NCBI RefSeq assembly: GCF_008042075.1 | Contig: NZ_RDBN01000053.1 | Span: 1,419,575 to 1,452,722, forward strand | Source of the DNA: Streptomyces sp. UW30 | GTDB lineage: Bacteria > Actinomycetota > Actinomycetes > Streptomycetales > Streptomycetaceae | Reading direction: 5' to 3' | Length of the DNA stretch: 33,148 nt | Shown: positions 8,268-16,800 of the stretch, in pieces | How positions within the stretch are numbered: the stretch's first letter is position 1 | Layout: each line of letters opens with the position of its first letter | The notes under the pieces: generated by a model | Databases searched by the model: none | Seen by the model: the letters and a program-made list of their open reading frames with translations, nothing else | What the model was told of the DNA's origin: nothing | Made by a program: the position numbers and the translations under genes

Positions 8268-10343
8268 ATGAGTGAGCAGCACGGCAAGGCCCGGCACCGC
8301 AGAAGCCGCAAAGCCCTGGCGGTCGGGGTCCCCCTCGCCCTGGCCGCCGCCGGCACCCTCGCCTACGGCACCGACCTCGGCCTCCTCGGCTCCGGCGCCC
8401 AGCAGCGCGCGTCCGCCGCCACCGCCGCGGCGCCCGCCTGGGCCACAGCCGCCGCCGACGGATTCGCCTCCGTCAACTCCCTTGGGCAGAACGGGACTTA
8501 CGGCGGCCGGGACGGGCAGATCGTCACCGTCAGGACGCAGGCCGAGCTGGAGAAGTACGCCACGGCCGCCGAGCCGTACGTCATCGTCGTGGCCGCCACC
8601 ATCAACATGAACCCGGTCGGGAAGGAGATCAAGGTTCAGTCCGACAAGACCATCGTCGGGTCCGGGACCTCCGGGCACATCGTCGGCGGCGGCTTCTTCC
8701 TCGGCTCCGGTGTGCACAACGTGATCATCCGGAACCTGACCATCCGGGACGCGTACCAGGGCGTCTGGAACGACAAGGACCACGACTTCGACGCGATCCA
8801 GATGGACGGCGCCCATCACGTGTGGATCGACCACAACGATCTGCGGCACATGGCCGACGGGCTCATCGACGTCCGCAAGGACAGCACGAACGTGACCGTC
8901 TCCTGGAACAAGCTGAGCAACGACAACAAGGCCTTCGGGATCGGGTGGACGGACAACGTCGTCACCGACATCACGATCCACCACAACTGGATCCGCGAGA
9001 CCGAGCAGCGCAACCCCTCCGCCGACAACGCCGCCCACGCGCACCTCTACAACAACTTCCTGGAGGACGTCGCCGGCACCGACATCAAGTCGTCGTACGG
9101 CAACTACTCGCGCGGAAGGACGGCGATGGTCCTGGAGAACTCCTCCTTCCAGGGCGTCAACAACCCCGTCATCAAGGACGCCACCGCGACGCTCGTCCAG
9201 CGCGGCAACGTCTTCTCCGGCACCAGCGGCCGTAACGAGAGCGGCGGTACGGCCTTCGATCCGAAGAGCTTCTACCCGTACACGCTCGACCCGGCGGCGA
9301 ACGTGCCCTCGCTCCTCACGTCGGGTGCGGGGCCGCGCGGTTCCATAGGTACGACCAGCGGCGCCGCCGCGAGCACCAAGGCCGCGACCACCCTCACGGT
9401 CGCCAAGGACGGCAGCGGGCAGTACCGGACCGTGCAGGCCGCCGTGAACGCCGTACCCGCGAACAACGCCTCCCGTGTCGTGATCGCCGTGAAGCCGGGG
9501 ACGTACCGCGAGGTCGTGAAGATCCCCGCCGGCAAGCCGCACGTCACCGTCCAGGGCACGGGTGGCAGCCGCAAGGACACGGTCATCGTCTACGGCAACG
9601 CGGCGGGCATGCAGAAGCCGGACGGCTCGGGCACGTACGGCACCCCCGGCAGCGCCACGCTCTCCGTCCAGTCGGACGACTCCCAGGTCCGCAACCTGAC
9701 CGTCACCAACGACTTCGACGAGGCCGCGAACCAGTCCCTCTCCGGCCATCAGGCGGTCGCGCTGCTCACCACCGCCGACAAGGTCGTCCTCGACTCGCTG
9801 ATCGTCAACGGCGACCAGGACACCCTGGAGCTGGAGACCGCCGCCAAGGACAAGCTCGGCCGTGTCTACATCGCGGGCTCCTACATCACCGGCAACGTCG
9901 ACTTCATCTTCGGCCGGGCCTCCGCCGTCATCGACCGCTCGGTCATCACCCTGAAGAAGCGCTGGAACGGCACCTCGGCCGGCTACGTCACCGCTCCGAG
10001 CACGCCCGGCAACCGCAAGGGCATCCTGCTCAACCGGTCCACCGTCAACGGCGATGTCGCGAGCGGCAGTTACTACCTCGGCCGCAACTGGCACCCCGGC
10101 GGTGACACCACCGTCGACCCGCAGACCACGGTCCGGGACAGCACCCTGAGCGCGGCCGTGAAGTCGACGCCCTGGTCGGACATGGGCGGCTTCCCCTGGA
10201 AGGACGACCGCTTCGCCGAGTACCGGAACACCGGCCCGGGCGCCGGTTCGGCGAGCTCCGAGCGGCCCCAGCTGACCGACGCGCAGGCGGCCGGGCAGGA
10301 GGTCGCCGACTGGCTCGGGGACTGGACGCCGACGGCCGGCTGA
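8268..10343 (+). CDS. Secreted pectate lyase (PL1) - pectinesterase (CE8) fusion
   Basis: Protein of 691 residues with two pectin-active enzymes in one chain. After a basic N-region and hydrophobic export signal (about 15-52), residues 62-350 form a PL1 parallel beta-helix lyase (VWIDHNDLRHMADGLIDV, QRNPSADNAAHAHLYNNF; candidate catalytic R248). An Ala/Thr/Ser linker (about 358-373) precedes a CE8 pectin methylesterase (375-690), with the aspartate pair D518 (NGDQDTL) and D545 (GNVDFIFGR) and the arginine of LGRNW (R606). Demethylation by CE8 makes the polygalacturonate that PL1 cleaves, so the fusion couples successive steps outside the cell. I chose ATG 8268, preceded by GGAACGGA; an in-frame start at 8106 would hide the signal peptide. 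No substrate-responsive operator was recognised upstream. Confidence 0.92.
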   Translation: MSEQHGKARHRRSRKALAVGVPLALAAAGTLAYGTDLGLLGSGAQQRASAATAAAPAWATAAADGFASVNSLGQNGTYGGRDGQIVTVRTQAELEKYATAAEPYVIVVAATINMNPVGKEIKVQSDKTIVGSGTSGHIVGGGFFLGSGVHNVIIRNLTIRDAYQGVWNDKDHDFDAIQMDGAHHVWIDHNDLRHMADGLIDVRKDSTNVTVSWNKLSNDNKAFGIGWTDNVVTDITIHHNWIRETEQRNPSADNAAHAHLYNNFLEDVAGTDIKSSYGNYSRGRTAMVLENSSFQGVNNPVIKDATATLVQRGNVFSGTSGRNESGGTAFDPKSFYPYTLDPAANVPSLLTSGAGPRGSIGTTSGAAASTKAATTLTVAKDGSGQYRTVQAAVNAVPANNASRVVIAVKPGTYREVVKIPAGKPHVTVQGTGGSRKDTVIVYGNAAGMQKPDGSGTYGTPGSATLSVQSDDSQVRNLTVTNDFDEAANQSLSGHQAVALLTTADKVVLDSLIVNGDQDTLELETAAKDKLGRVYIAGSYITGNVDFIFGRASAVIDRSVITLKKRWNGTSAGYVTAPSTPGNRKGILLNRSTVNGDVASGSYYLGRNWHPGGDTTVDPQTTVRDSTLSAAVKSTPWSDMGGFPWKDDRFAEYRNTGPGAGSASSERPQLTDAQAAGQEVADWLGDWTPTAG

Positions 10344-10485
10344 GGCGCCTCGACAGCCTCGAAGGTCAAGGCGGGCGCGGGAGAACACCAAGAGCGGACC
10401 AACGTTGGATCATGGCTTCCCCGCGCCCGGCCATGATTCAGTAACGCGAACGTTTGTCCGGTCATTCGAGCGTACGTTCCCAGCC

Positions 10486-11253
10486 GTGAACGCTGAGAGA
10501 TCAGTCGGCGCCGAGCCGACCGCAGCATCCGCCCACACGCGGTTCGCCCCTGCCTCCCCCGCCCGCCGCGCACTCCTGCGGGCCGGGCTCACCGGAGCCG
10601 CGGCACTGGGGGCCACCGCCGCCCTCGGCGCGGCTCCCGCCTCCGCCACCCCTGCCTCCCGCCGTCGGCCCGGCACCCCCGAGGAAGCTCTGCGTGAGCT
10701 GGCCGCGGGCAACCGGCGCTGGCGCACCTTCCGCCAGCAGCACCCGAACGAATCGCCCACCGTCCGCCAGAGTCTGACGTCCGGTCAGCATCCTTTCGCC
10801 CTCGTCCTCGGCTGCATCGACTCGCGGGTCCCGCCGGAGCTGGTCTTCGACCAGGGCCTGGGTGACCTGATGACCGTGCGCTCCGCCGGTGAGGTCCTGG
10901 ACGAGGCCGTACTCGGCAGCGTCGCCTACGGGGTGCTCGAACTGGACATCCCGCTGGTGCTGGTGCTCGGACACCAGTCGTGCGGCGCCGTGAAGGCCGC
11001 CGTCGCGGCGGACGAGTCCGGCGAGCAACTGCCGGCGCACATCCAGTACATAGCCGACCGCATAGCCCCGAACATAGACCGCACCAAGGAGGGGGACGCC
11101 CGCGTCGACTCGACCATCGACGCCAACGTACGGGCCGTCCGCGCCGCCCTCGCCGCCGAGCCCGACCTCGCCGCGAAGGTGTCCTCCGGCGAACTGGCCA
11201 TAGTCGGCGCCCGCTACGAACTGACCACCCAGCACGTCCACCCGGTCACCTGA
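10486..11253 (+). CDS. Exported beta-carbonic anhydrase
   Basis: Zinc enzyme interconverting CO2 and bicarbonate, 255 residues. The zinc and active-site residues of beta-class enzymes are present: C110, D112 and R114 in GCIDSRVPPE, and H163 and C166 in LGHQSCGAV. The first 55 residues are an extension not found in cytoplasmic members, with a twin-arginine pattern (SPARRALLRAGLTGAAALGA) and an AxA-like site (APASA), indicating Tat export of a folded zinc protein. The start is uncertain: GTG 10486 gives a sensible n-region, while a TTG at 10405 in frame would add 27 residues. Neither has a strong ribosome site. It ends 20 bases before a strong hairpin and converges with the ABC exporter gene. 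Confidence 0.88.
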   Translation: MNAERSVGAEPTAASAHTRFAPASPARRALLRAGLTGAAALGATAALGAAPASATPASRRRPGTPEEALRELAAGNRRWRTFRQQHPNESPTVRQSLTSGQHPFALVLGCIDSRVPPELVFDQGLGDLMTVRSAGEVLDEAVLGSVAYGVLELDIPLVLVLGHQSCGAVKAAVAADESGEQLPAHIQYIADRIAPNIDRTKEGDARVDSTIDANVRAVRAALAAEPDLAAKVSSGELAIVGARYELTTQHVHPVT

Positions 11254-11273
11254 CGACCGAGGGCGTCCTGGGG

Positions 11274-11315
11274 CCCCGGCATGCTCGGCGTCAGTGGGGG
11301 CCGAGCATGCCGGGG
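11274..11315. terminator. Strong bidirectional hairpin terminator
   Basis: A perfect 16-bp stem, CCCCGGCATGCTCGGC (11274-11289) with its complement at 11300-11315 and a 10-base loop, lies between the convergent carbonic anhydrase and ABC exporter genes, 7 bases beyond the exporter stop. It has no T-tract. It should end both transcripts. Confidence 0.88.
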
Positions 11316-11322
11316 GGGGGAG

Positions 11323-13086
11323 TCACCCCGAGGTGGGAAACAGGACCAGCGTGTCCTGCGGGCCCGGTCCCGCCAGCCCCGCATACACCCCGCCCCGCCC
11401 CACCAACTCCGCGTGCGTTCCCGTCTCCACCAGCTGCCCGCCGTCCATGACCAGCACCCGGTCCGCGTCCGGTGCCAGGCTCAGGTCGTGGGTGATCATG
11501 ATCGTGGTGCGGCCGGACATCAGGCGGCGCAGTGGCTGGACGATCTGGCGGGCGGCCACCGCGTCGAGGCCGGCCGTGGGTTCGTCGAGGACCAGGACGG
11601 GGGCGGCGCGGAGCATCGCGCGGGCGATGGTGATCCGCTTCAGCTGTCCGCCGGACAGGGCCGCCGCGCCGGGGGCGACAGGGGTGTCGTAGGCCTCGGG
11701 GAGCGCGGTGATGAAGTCGTGGGCCGCCGCCGCGCGTGCCGCCTGCTCGATGTCCGCCTCGCTCGCGCCGGGCCGGCCGCACGCGATGTTCTCGCGGATG
11801 GTGCCGTTGAGGATCAGGGTCTCCTGGGGCAGCAGGGCCACGTTCTCGCGCAGGAACTCCAGTCCCAGGTGCGGGAGCGGCACGCCGTCCAGGGTGATCA
11901 CGCCCGCGGCGGGGTCGTAGAAGCGGGTGAGGAGCCCCGCGGTCGTGGACTTGCCGGCGCCGGACGGGCCGGTGACGACGATCAGTTCGCCGGGGCCGAC
12001 CGTGAAGGTCAGGTCCTTCACGGACTCCCTGGCCGACCCCGGGTAGCCGAAGGTCACCCCGTGGAAGCCGACCCGGCCCCGCACCGGCCACTGCGCGACC
12101 GGGTCGGCCGGGTCGGTGACCGCCGGCTCCGCGTCCAGGATCTCGCCGAGGCGCTGGGCGCCGGCCGTGGCGGCGGTGAGGGTGAGCCCGAGCCGGCCGA
12201 GGTTGCGGACCGGCGGGTAGAGGTAGCCGATGAAGGCCGCGAAAGCGAGGAGTTGGCCCAGCGTCATACGGCCGGCCGAGATCTCCCAGACGCCCAGGCC
12301 GATCACGGTCAGCACGCAGATCGTCTCGACGACCTCGACGAACTGCTCGTACATCTCGCCGAGCCGCGCGCCGCGCACGGACGCCTTCATCCAGGCCCGC
12401 GCCTCGCGGTCGAGCAGCTTCTCCTCGGCCCGGCGGCGGTTGTAGGCCTGGGTGAGGACGACGTTGCCCAGGGACTCCTCGACGACCGAGGTGATCGAGC
12501 CGTCGGCGACCCGTTCGTCCTGGGCGGCGGTGCGGATACGGCCGGAGAAGCGGCGGGCGGCCAGCAGGAACAGGGGCGCGAGCACGAAGGTGGCCAGGGC
12601 CAGGTCCCAGCGCAGACAGAGGGCCGCCGCCGAATAGAAGACCGCCGAGAACACCGCCGCGACGGTGCCGACCACGCCGGAGACGACCATCTCCTCGATG
12701 GCCTCGACGTCCCCGGTGAGCCGCTCGACCAGGTCACCGCGGCGGTGCTGCTGGAAGAAGTGCGGCGGCAGGTCCTGGACGTGCCGGAACACCTTCGCGC
12801 GCAGCCGCAGCACGAATCTCTCGGCGGTCCAGGTGGCCAGCGAATTGCCCAGATATCCGACCAGCGCACCCAGCACGGCGACGCCCAGCCAGGCCGCCGC
12901 CGGGCCCCAGAACGCCGACAGCGAACCGGCTTTGAGCGCATGGTCGGTGAGCTCGGCGAACAGCAGGATCGACGCGGTCTCGGCCAGCGCGGACACCACC
13001 ACGCAGGCCACGATGACGACCAGCCACCTGCGGTCCCCGCACGTCAGCGGCCAGAACCGGCGGAACGCCGTACGCACTTCCCTCAT
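11323..13086 (-). CDS. ABC exporter, fused membrane and ATPase domains
   Basis: Type IV (LmrA/MsbA-like) half transporter of 587 residues. The N-terminal membrane domain (about 20-305) has some six segments, for example LVVIVACVVVSALAETASILLF and ICVLTVIGLGVW. The nucleotide-binding domain (about 338-575) has Walker A GPSGAGKST (about 373-381), Q-loop LLPQETLI, signature LSGGQ (about 477-481), Walker B VLVLDEP and H-loop ITHD. All catalytic residues are present, so a homodimer could work. I start at ATG 13086, preceded by GAGAGGGAC, rather than at the TTG two codons earlier. The gene is downstream of, and on the same strand as, a tiny basic peptide gene 97 bases away. The substrate is unknown; lipids, drugs or a peptide are all possible. 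There is no N-terminal C39 peptidase domain. Confidence 0.92.
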   Translation of the reverse strand: MREVRTAFRRFWPLTCGDRRWLVVIVACVVVSALAETASILLFAELTDHALKAGSLSAFWGPAAAWLGVAVLGALVGYLGNSLATWTAERFVLRLRAKVFRHVQDLPPHFFQQHRRGDLVERLTGDVEAIEEMVVSGVVGTVAAVFSAVFYSAAALCLRWDLALATFVLAPLFLLAARRFSGRIRTAAQDERVADGSITSVVEESLGNVVLTQAYNRRRAEEKLLDREARAWMKASVRGARLGEMYEQFVEVVETICVLTVIGLGVWEISAGRMTLGQLLAFAAFIGYLYPPVRNLGRLGLTLTAATAGAQRLGEILDAEPAVTDPADPVAQWPVRGRVGFHGVTFGYPGSARESVKDLTFTVGPGELIVVTGPSGAGKSTTAGLLTRFYDPAAGVITLDGVPLPHLGLEFLRENVALLPQETLILNGTIRENIACGRPGASEADIEQAARAAAAHDFITALPEAYDTPVAPGAAALSGGQLKRITIARAMLRAAPVLVLDEPTAGLDAVAARQIVQPLRRLMSGRTTIMITHDLSLAPDADRVLVMDGGQLVETGTHAELVGRGGVYAGLAGPGPQDTLVLFPTSG

Positions 13087-13128
13087 GCTCAAGTCCCTCT
13101 CCGATGCCGGGAAAGCCCGGACATGCCG

Positions 13129-13171
13129 GAGGCGGGATCCCGAAGCCCGAGCGCTCCGGTGACCCCGCCTC
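13129..13171 (-). terminator. Weak hairpin between peptide and ABC genes
   Basis: GAGGCGGG (13129-13136) and CCCGCCTC (13164-13171) can pair across a 27-base loop in the gap between the basic peptide gene and the ABC exporter gene. It could be a partial terminator or attenuator that sets the ratio of the two products. The stem is short, so confidence is low. Confidence 0.35.
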
Positions 13172-13182
13172 TTCCGTCGGCC

Positions 13183-13311
13183 TCAGCCCTTGTGCGCGAC
13201 CGGACGCCGCTTCGGCGCGGCCTTCTTCGCGGTGGGCTTCTTCTTCGGCGCCGGGGCCGGGGCGGCGGGCTTGCGGGTCTTCTTGACGGGGGCGATCTTG
13301 TGGAAGCTCAT
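13183..13311 (-). CDS. Small very basic Lys/Ala/Pro-rich peptide
   Basis: A 42-residue ORF with GC-rich third positions and a near-ideal ribosome site (AAAGGAG, 6 bases from ATG 13309-13311; an adjacent ATG at 13312-13314 would add one Met). The product starts MSFHKIAPVKKTRKP and continues with KKK, KK and KRR clusters separated by Ala and Pro. In total it has 11 Lys, 3 Arg, 8 Pro, no acidic residue and no Cys. It resembles the Lys/Ala/Pro-rich tails of histone H1-like and Streptomyces HupS proteins, so nucleic-acid binding is one guess. It has no hydrophobic signal sequence. Its neighbours are the ABC exporter gene downstream and, divergently, the Trypco2/trypsin-NACHT genes. Export by the ABC protein, or being a substrate of the trypsin-like protease, is speculation. 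Confidence 0.7.
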   Translation of the reverse strand: MSFHKIAPVKKTRKPAAPAPAPKKKPTAKKAAPKRRPVAHKG

Positions 13312-13426
13312 CATGCTCTCCTTTGTTCCTGCTGTTTCCTATGCCGAATTTCTTTCGACACGGAAAACGTTACGGGAGCCCGAACCAGGAAATCGCCAAT
13401 TCCGCTGAGACCTCTATTAATTGAGC

Positions 13427-13449
13427 CTGAGAGAATTTCTCAGAGAATT
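13427..13449. promoter_or_regulatory. Palindrome and direct repeat in AT-rich divergent region
   Basis: The 207-base gap 13315-13521 is clearly AT-richer than the rest of the window and separates the leftward peptide gene from the rightward conflict operon. It holds the palindrome CTGAGA-GAATT-TCTCAG (13427-13443) and two GAGAATT direct repeats 12 bases apart (13431-13437, 13443-13449), next to TATTAATTGA. These look like a regulator binding site and promoter elements, but none matches a site I can name. Confidence 0.5.
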
Positions 13450-13521
13450 CCCGGAACCAAACCGGACTTCACACAGGACTTAATACGCGACTAGCATGCC
13501 TCCATCAGAAGGGGGACTGCG

Positions 13522-13833
13522 GTGGAGATCAGACTCGCGGACGCGCTCAGGGCACTGCGCAACGAACTGTCCCAAGCCGCCCTGGAGGCCGACGGCCAGC
13601 CGGTCCGCCTCCACGTCGAGACGGTCAACCTGGATCTCCAGGTCTCTGTCACCGACAGCCTGGAAGCGGGCGGCGGAGTGAAGTTCTGGGTGCTGTCGGC
13701 CGACGCGAAGGCCGCCGGCAGCACCGCCGTCACGCACACCGTCTCCCTTCAGCTGAAGGCCGAGACGGCGGACGGAGGCCGGGTCCTGACCGGCTCCGAC
13801 CCGGCCGACCGGGTGCACCTGACGGACGAGTGA
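13522..13833 (+). CDS. Trypco2-like (trypsin-co-occurring domain) protein
   Basis: Protein of 103 residues that fits the trypsin-co-occurring domain 2 type: an N-terminal helix EIRLADALRALRNELSQAALEADG, strand VRLHVETVNLDLQVSVTD, a GGGVKFWVLSADAKAAG segment, and a final strand THTVSLQLKAE. These small proteins are known from comparative genomics to sit beside trypsin-like proteases in predicted NTP-dependent conflict systems. The next gene, 10 bases downstream, encodes exactly such a protease-NACHT protein. The GTG start has GAAGGGGG about 7 bases upstream. Its role is not established; a regulatory or substrate-adaptor role for the protease is inferred. It heads the operon and is soluble and cytoplasmic. 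Confidence 0.78.
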   Translation: MEIRLADALRALRNELSQAALEADGQPVRLHVETVNLDLQVSVTDSLEAGGGVKFWVLSADAKAAGSTAVTHTVSLQLKAETADGGRVLTGSDPADRVHLTDE

Positions 13834-13843
13834 CCGGCCGATC

Positions 13844-16800
13844 ATGGTGAACCCTCCCGACCGCACGCCGAACCCTCTCGACCGCGTCGTGCAGATCGTC
13901 GGCCGCGGCCCGGACGACCGGCCGTTCTTCGTCGCCTCCGGCCTGCTCCTGGTGGGCGACCTGGCCATCACGGCCGCCCACGCGGTACAGGACGCGACCT
14001 GGCGCTACGAGTTACGTCCCGTCAGCCCCGTACACCACGGACGGCCCGCCACTCCCCTGCCGGTGCGCCGCGTCGTACCGCACGCCGGACGCGACCTCGC
14101 GCTCCTCGTCCTGGACACCGAGCGCGGCACGCTGCCACCGCTCCGCTTCGCCGAACTGCCGTACGAGATGGGCCAGATCGCGGTGCACGCGGTCGGCTTT
14201 CCCCAGTTCACCGTGGAGGACTCGCGGCCCCGGAGCCATCAGATCGACGCCACCGTCCAGCTCGGCTCGGACCGCACCAGGCATCAGTTCCAGCTCGCCC
14301 AGCACACCAGCGACCCACCGGCCGGCGCCCCCGGCACCTCGCCCTGGGCGGGCTTCTCCGGAGCGGGCATCCTCACCAAGCGCGAGGGCCTGCTGGCCGG
14401 TATCGCCACCAGTCACCGGCTGGCCGGCGGTCGGCGCAGCACCACCGGCACGGACCTGTCCGCTCTGACCGACCCGGCCTTCCTCGCGCTGCTCGCCGAG
14501 CACGGCGTGGAACCGGCGCCCGTCCCGGTGCGCCCGCCCACCGTCCGGGCGCCCGGGCCCGCGCACTGGCTGCCGGACGACGTCCGGGCGGTGCTGTCCC
14601 GGCAGCGCAAGGCGGCCGACGAACTCCCGCACCGCTTCCGGCAGGACCGCCGCCCGCGCCGGCTCACCGCGGTGTACGTCCGCCAGCTCCTCAGCCGGCA
14701 GCAGGAGGAGAAGGTCGCCGGTGAGCCGACGGACGGTGTCGGGGCGGACGCCCGGCACGTCGGTGGACTCGCGCCGCCGCACGGCCTGGAGGGCGCGTCC
14801 GGGCCGCCCTCGCCGGCCGGCCCCGGCAGGGCGCGCGGGCTCGGTCCGACATCGGGTTCCGGCACGGCGAAGCACGCCACCGCGGTCGGACCGCCCCGTC
14901 GCCTGGAGCAGGTGCTCGCCCACGACGAGAGCGGGCGGGAGAGCGGGGCCGCACACGCGCTCGTCGAGGCGGGACCGGGTGCCGGCAAGTCCACGCTGCT
15001 GCACAGCTGCGCCCTCGACTTCGGGGACGCGGCGCTCGCCTCCGCCACCGGGCACGGCCGGCTCGTCCCGCTGTGGGTGACCGCGACGCGGCTCACCGGC
15101 CCTGAGCACTCCCTGGAGAGCGCCGTCGCGGCGGCGACCGGCCTCGACACCGGGAACGGCACCCTGCCCCGCCTCCCGCACGGCGCCCGCTGGCTGGTGC
15201 TGGTCGACGCGCTCGACGAGGTGCACCACGACCGCCGCAGCCGTCTCATCCACCTCCTCGCCGACCAGGCCGCAGGCGAACAGCCGGATGGCCTACGCAT
15301 GCTGGTCACCACCCGCCACGACCCCGAGGGCAGGGAGGAGCTGTCGCGGGCGGGCTTCCAGCCCTACGTCCTCGACCCGTTCGACCGGCAGCGACTGGAG
15401 GAGTTCGCCCACACCTGGTTCAGGGACTCGCGCGGGGACTCCGAAGGGCCCGACCCCGCCGCGGAGTTCCTCCGGCAGATCGACGACACCGGCATCGGCG
15501 ACCTGCTCCGCAACCCCCTGCTGGCCACCGTCACCGCCGTGGTCTTCGAGAACGCCGCCGACCGCCCCCTGCCCGACAACCGCTGGGCGCTGTACGAGGA
15601 GTACCGGGCGCACCTGCGCGCCACCAAGCGCGAGCAGGTCGGGGAGCTGTGGCACGACCTCGCCGAGCGCGCCTCGGGAACGCGGCACGGACCGCACGCG
15701 GTCACCCAACTGCGGGAGCGGATCGAGGAGTTGCTGGAGCATCTCGCGTACGCCCAGATCGCCGACGGCGCACGGGATCTGCCGCAGGTCGCCCGGCGCT
15801 GGTGGGAGGAGACCGCCACCGACGCCGACGGCCGGCACTTCGGCGCGGTGCCCCCGCTGGACGGCTGGCCCGACGCGATCACCGACGCGCTGCTGGGCAC
15901 CGGCATGTTCGTGCGCCGAGGGCGCGACCTGGACTTCCTGCACACGACGTTCACCGAGCACCTGGCCGCGCAGCGGCTGGCGGACCGCCTGCCGGACGCC
16001 TTCGACCCGGGTGCGTACCAGTGGCGTACGACGATCGTGGCCGCGTCCGGCCGTGGCGCCCACCCCCTGGCGGAGCTCCACCGCACCGCCCTCGTGCACT
16101 ACGGCCACCGTCACCGCGGCGGCGGACAGGCGCTGCTCGACTGGCTCCAACAGGGCCCGGACGACGACCAGTTGCTGGCCGGCGAGCTGCTCGCGGAGGG
16201 CTGTCCCGCGCAGGACGTCCACTACCAGCGGTTCCTCGCGACCATGGAGATCCCGCGCGGCGCTGACACGGAGGCAACGGCCTGGGATCTGCTGGGCCTC
16301 ATGCGCAACGCCGGGGTGACGGCGTATCTCCGGGACAGCGCCCGGGGCACGGGGCCGCGGCGGGTGTGGGCCGCGATGGCGCTGATGACCCACGACGCCG
16401 CCAGTGCCGCCCTGGCTCTGCGGCGGATGGCGACCGACCCGGCGGTGAGTCCGGAGCTGTTGGCCGACGCGGCGAAGTACCTGGTCGAGTACCACCCGGA
16501 ACACACGGCGGAGGCGGCGGCAGCCCTGCACGGGGTGCTGGGGCACCCCCGCGCCCACGCCTGGGACCGGACCGACGCCGCTGCCCTTTTGGCCACCCTG
16601 GGGGACGAGTACGTCGCCCAGGCCGCCGCAGCGCTGATCGCTCTCGTCGACGGTGCCGGATCCGGGGAGTTCGCCGGCGGGCGGGCGATCGAGCAGCTCG
16701 CGAAACTCGGCGGAGAGTACGAACGGGAGTCGGCACGCCGGATGGTGCGGCTCGCCGCGGCTCCCACGACCTCCCCATTCCAGCGAATGGAATGGGTGCG

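Noticed and set aside
8145..10391. 748-codon open frame opposite the pectate lyase gene
   Set aside because: Low-complexity Val/Gly/Asp-rich shadow; the plus-strand product has full enzyme motifs.
13183..13311. Basic peptide as a lanthipeptide or other RiPP precursor
   Set aside because: No Cys, one Ser, no leader/core pattern and no modification enzyme nearby.
11281..13494. 737-codon plus-strand frame opposite the ABC exporter
   Set aside because: Shadow frame running through a terminator hairpin and the basic peptide gene.
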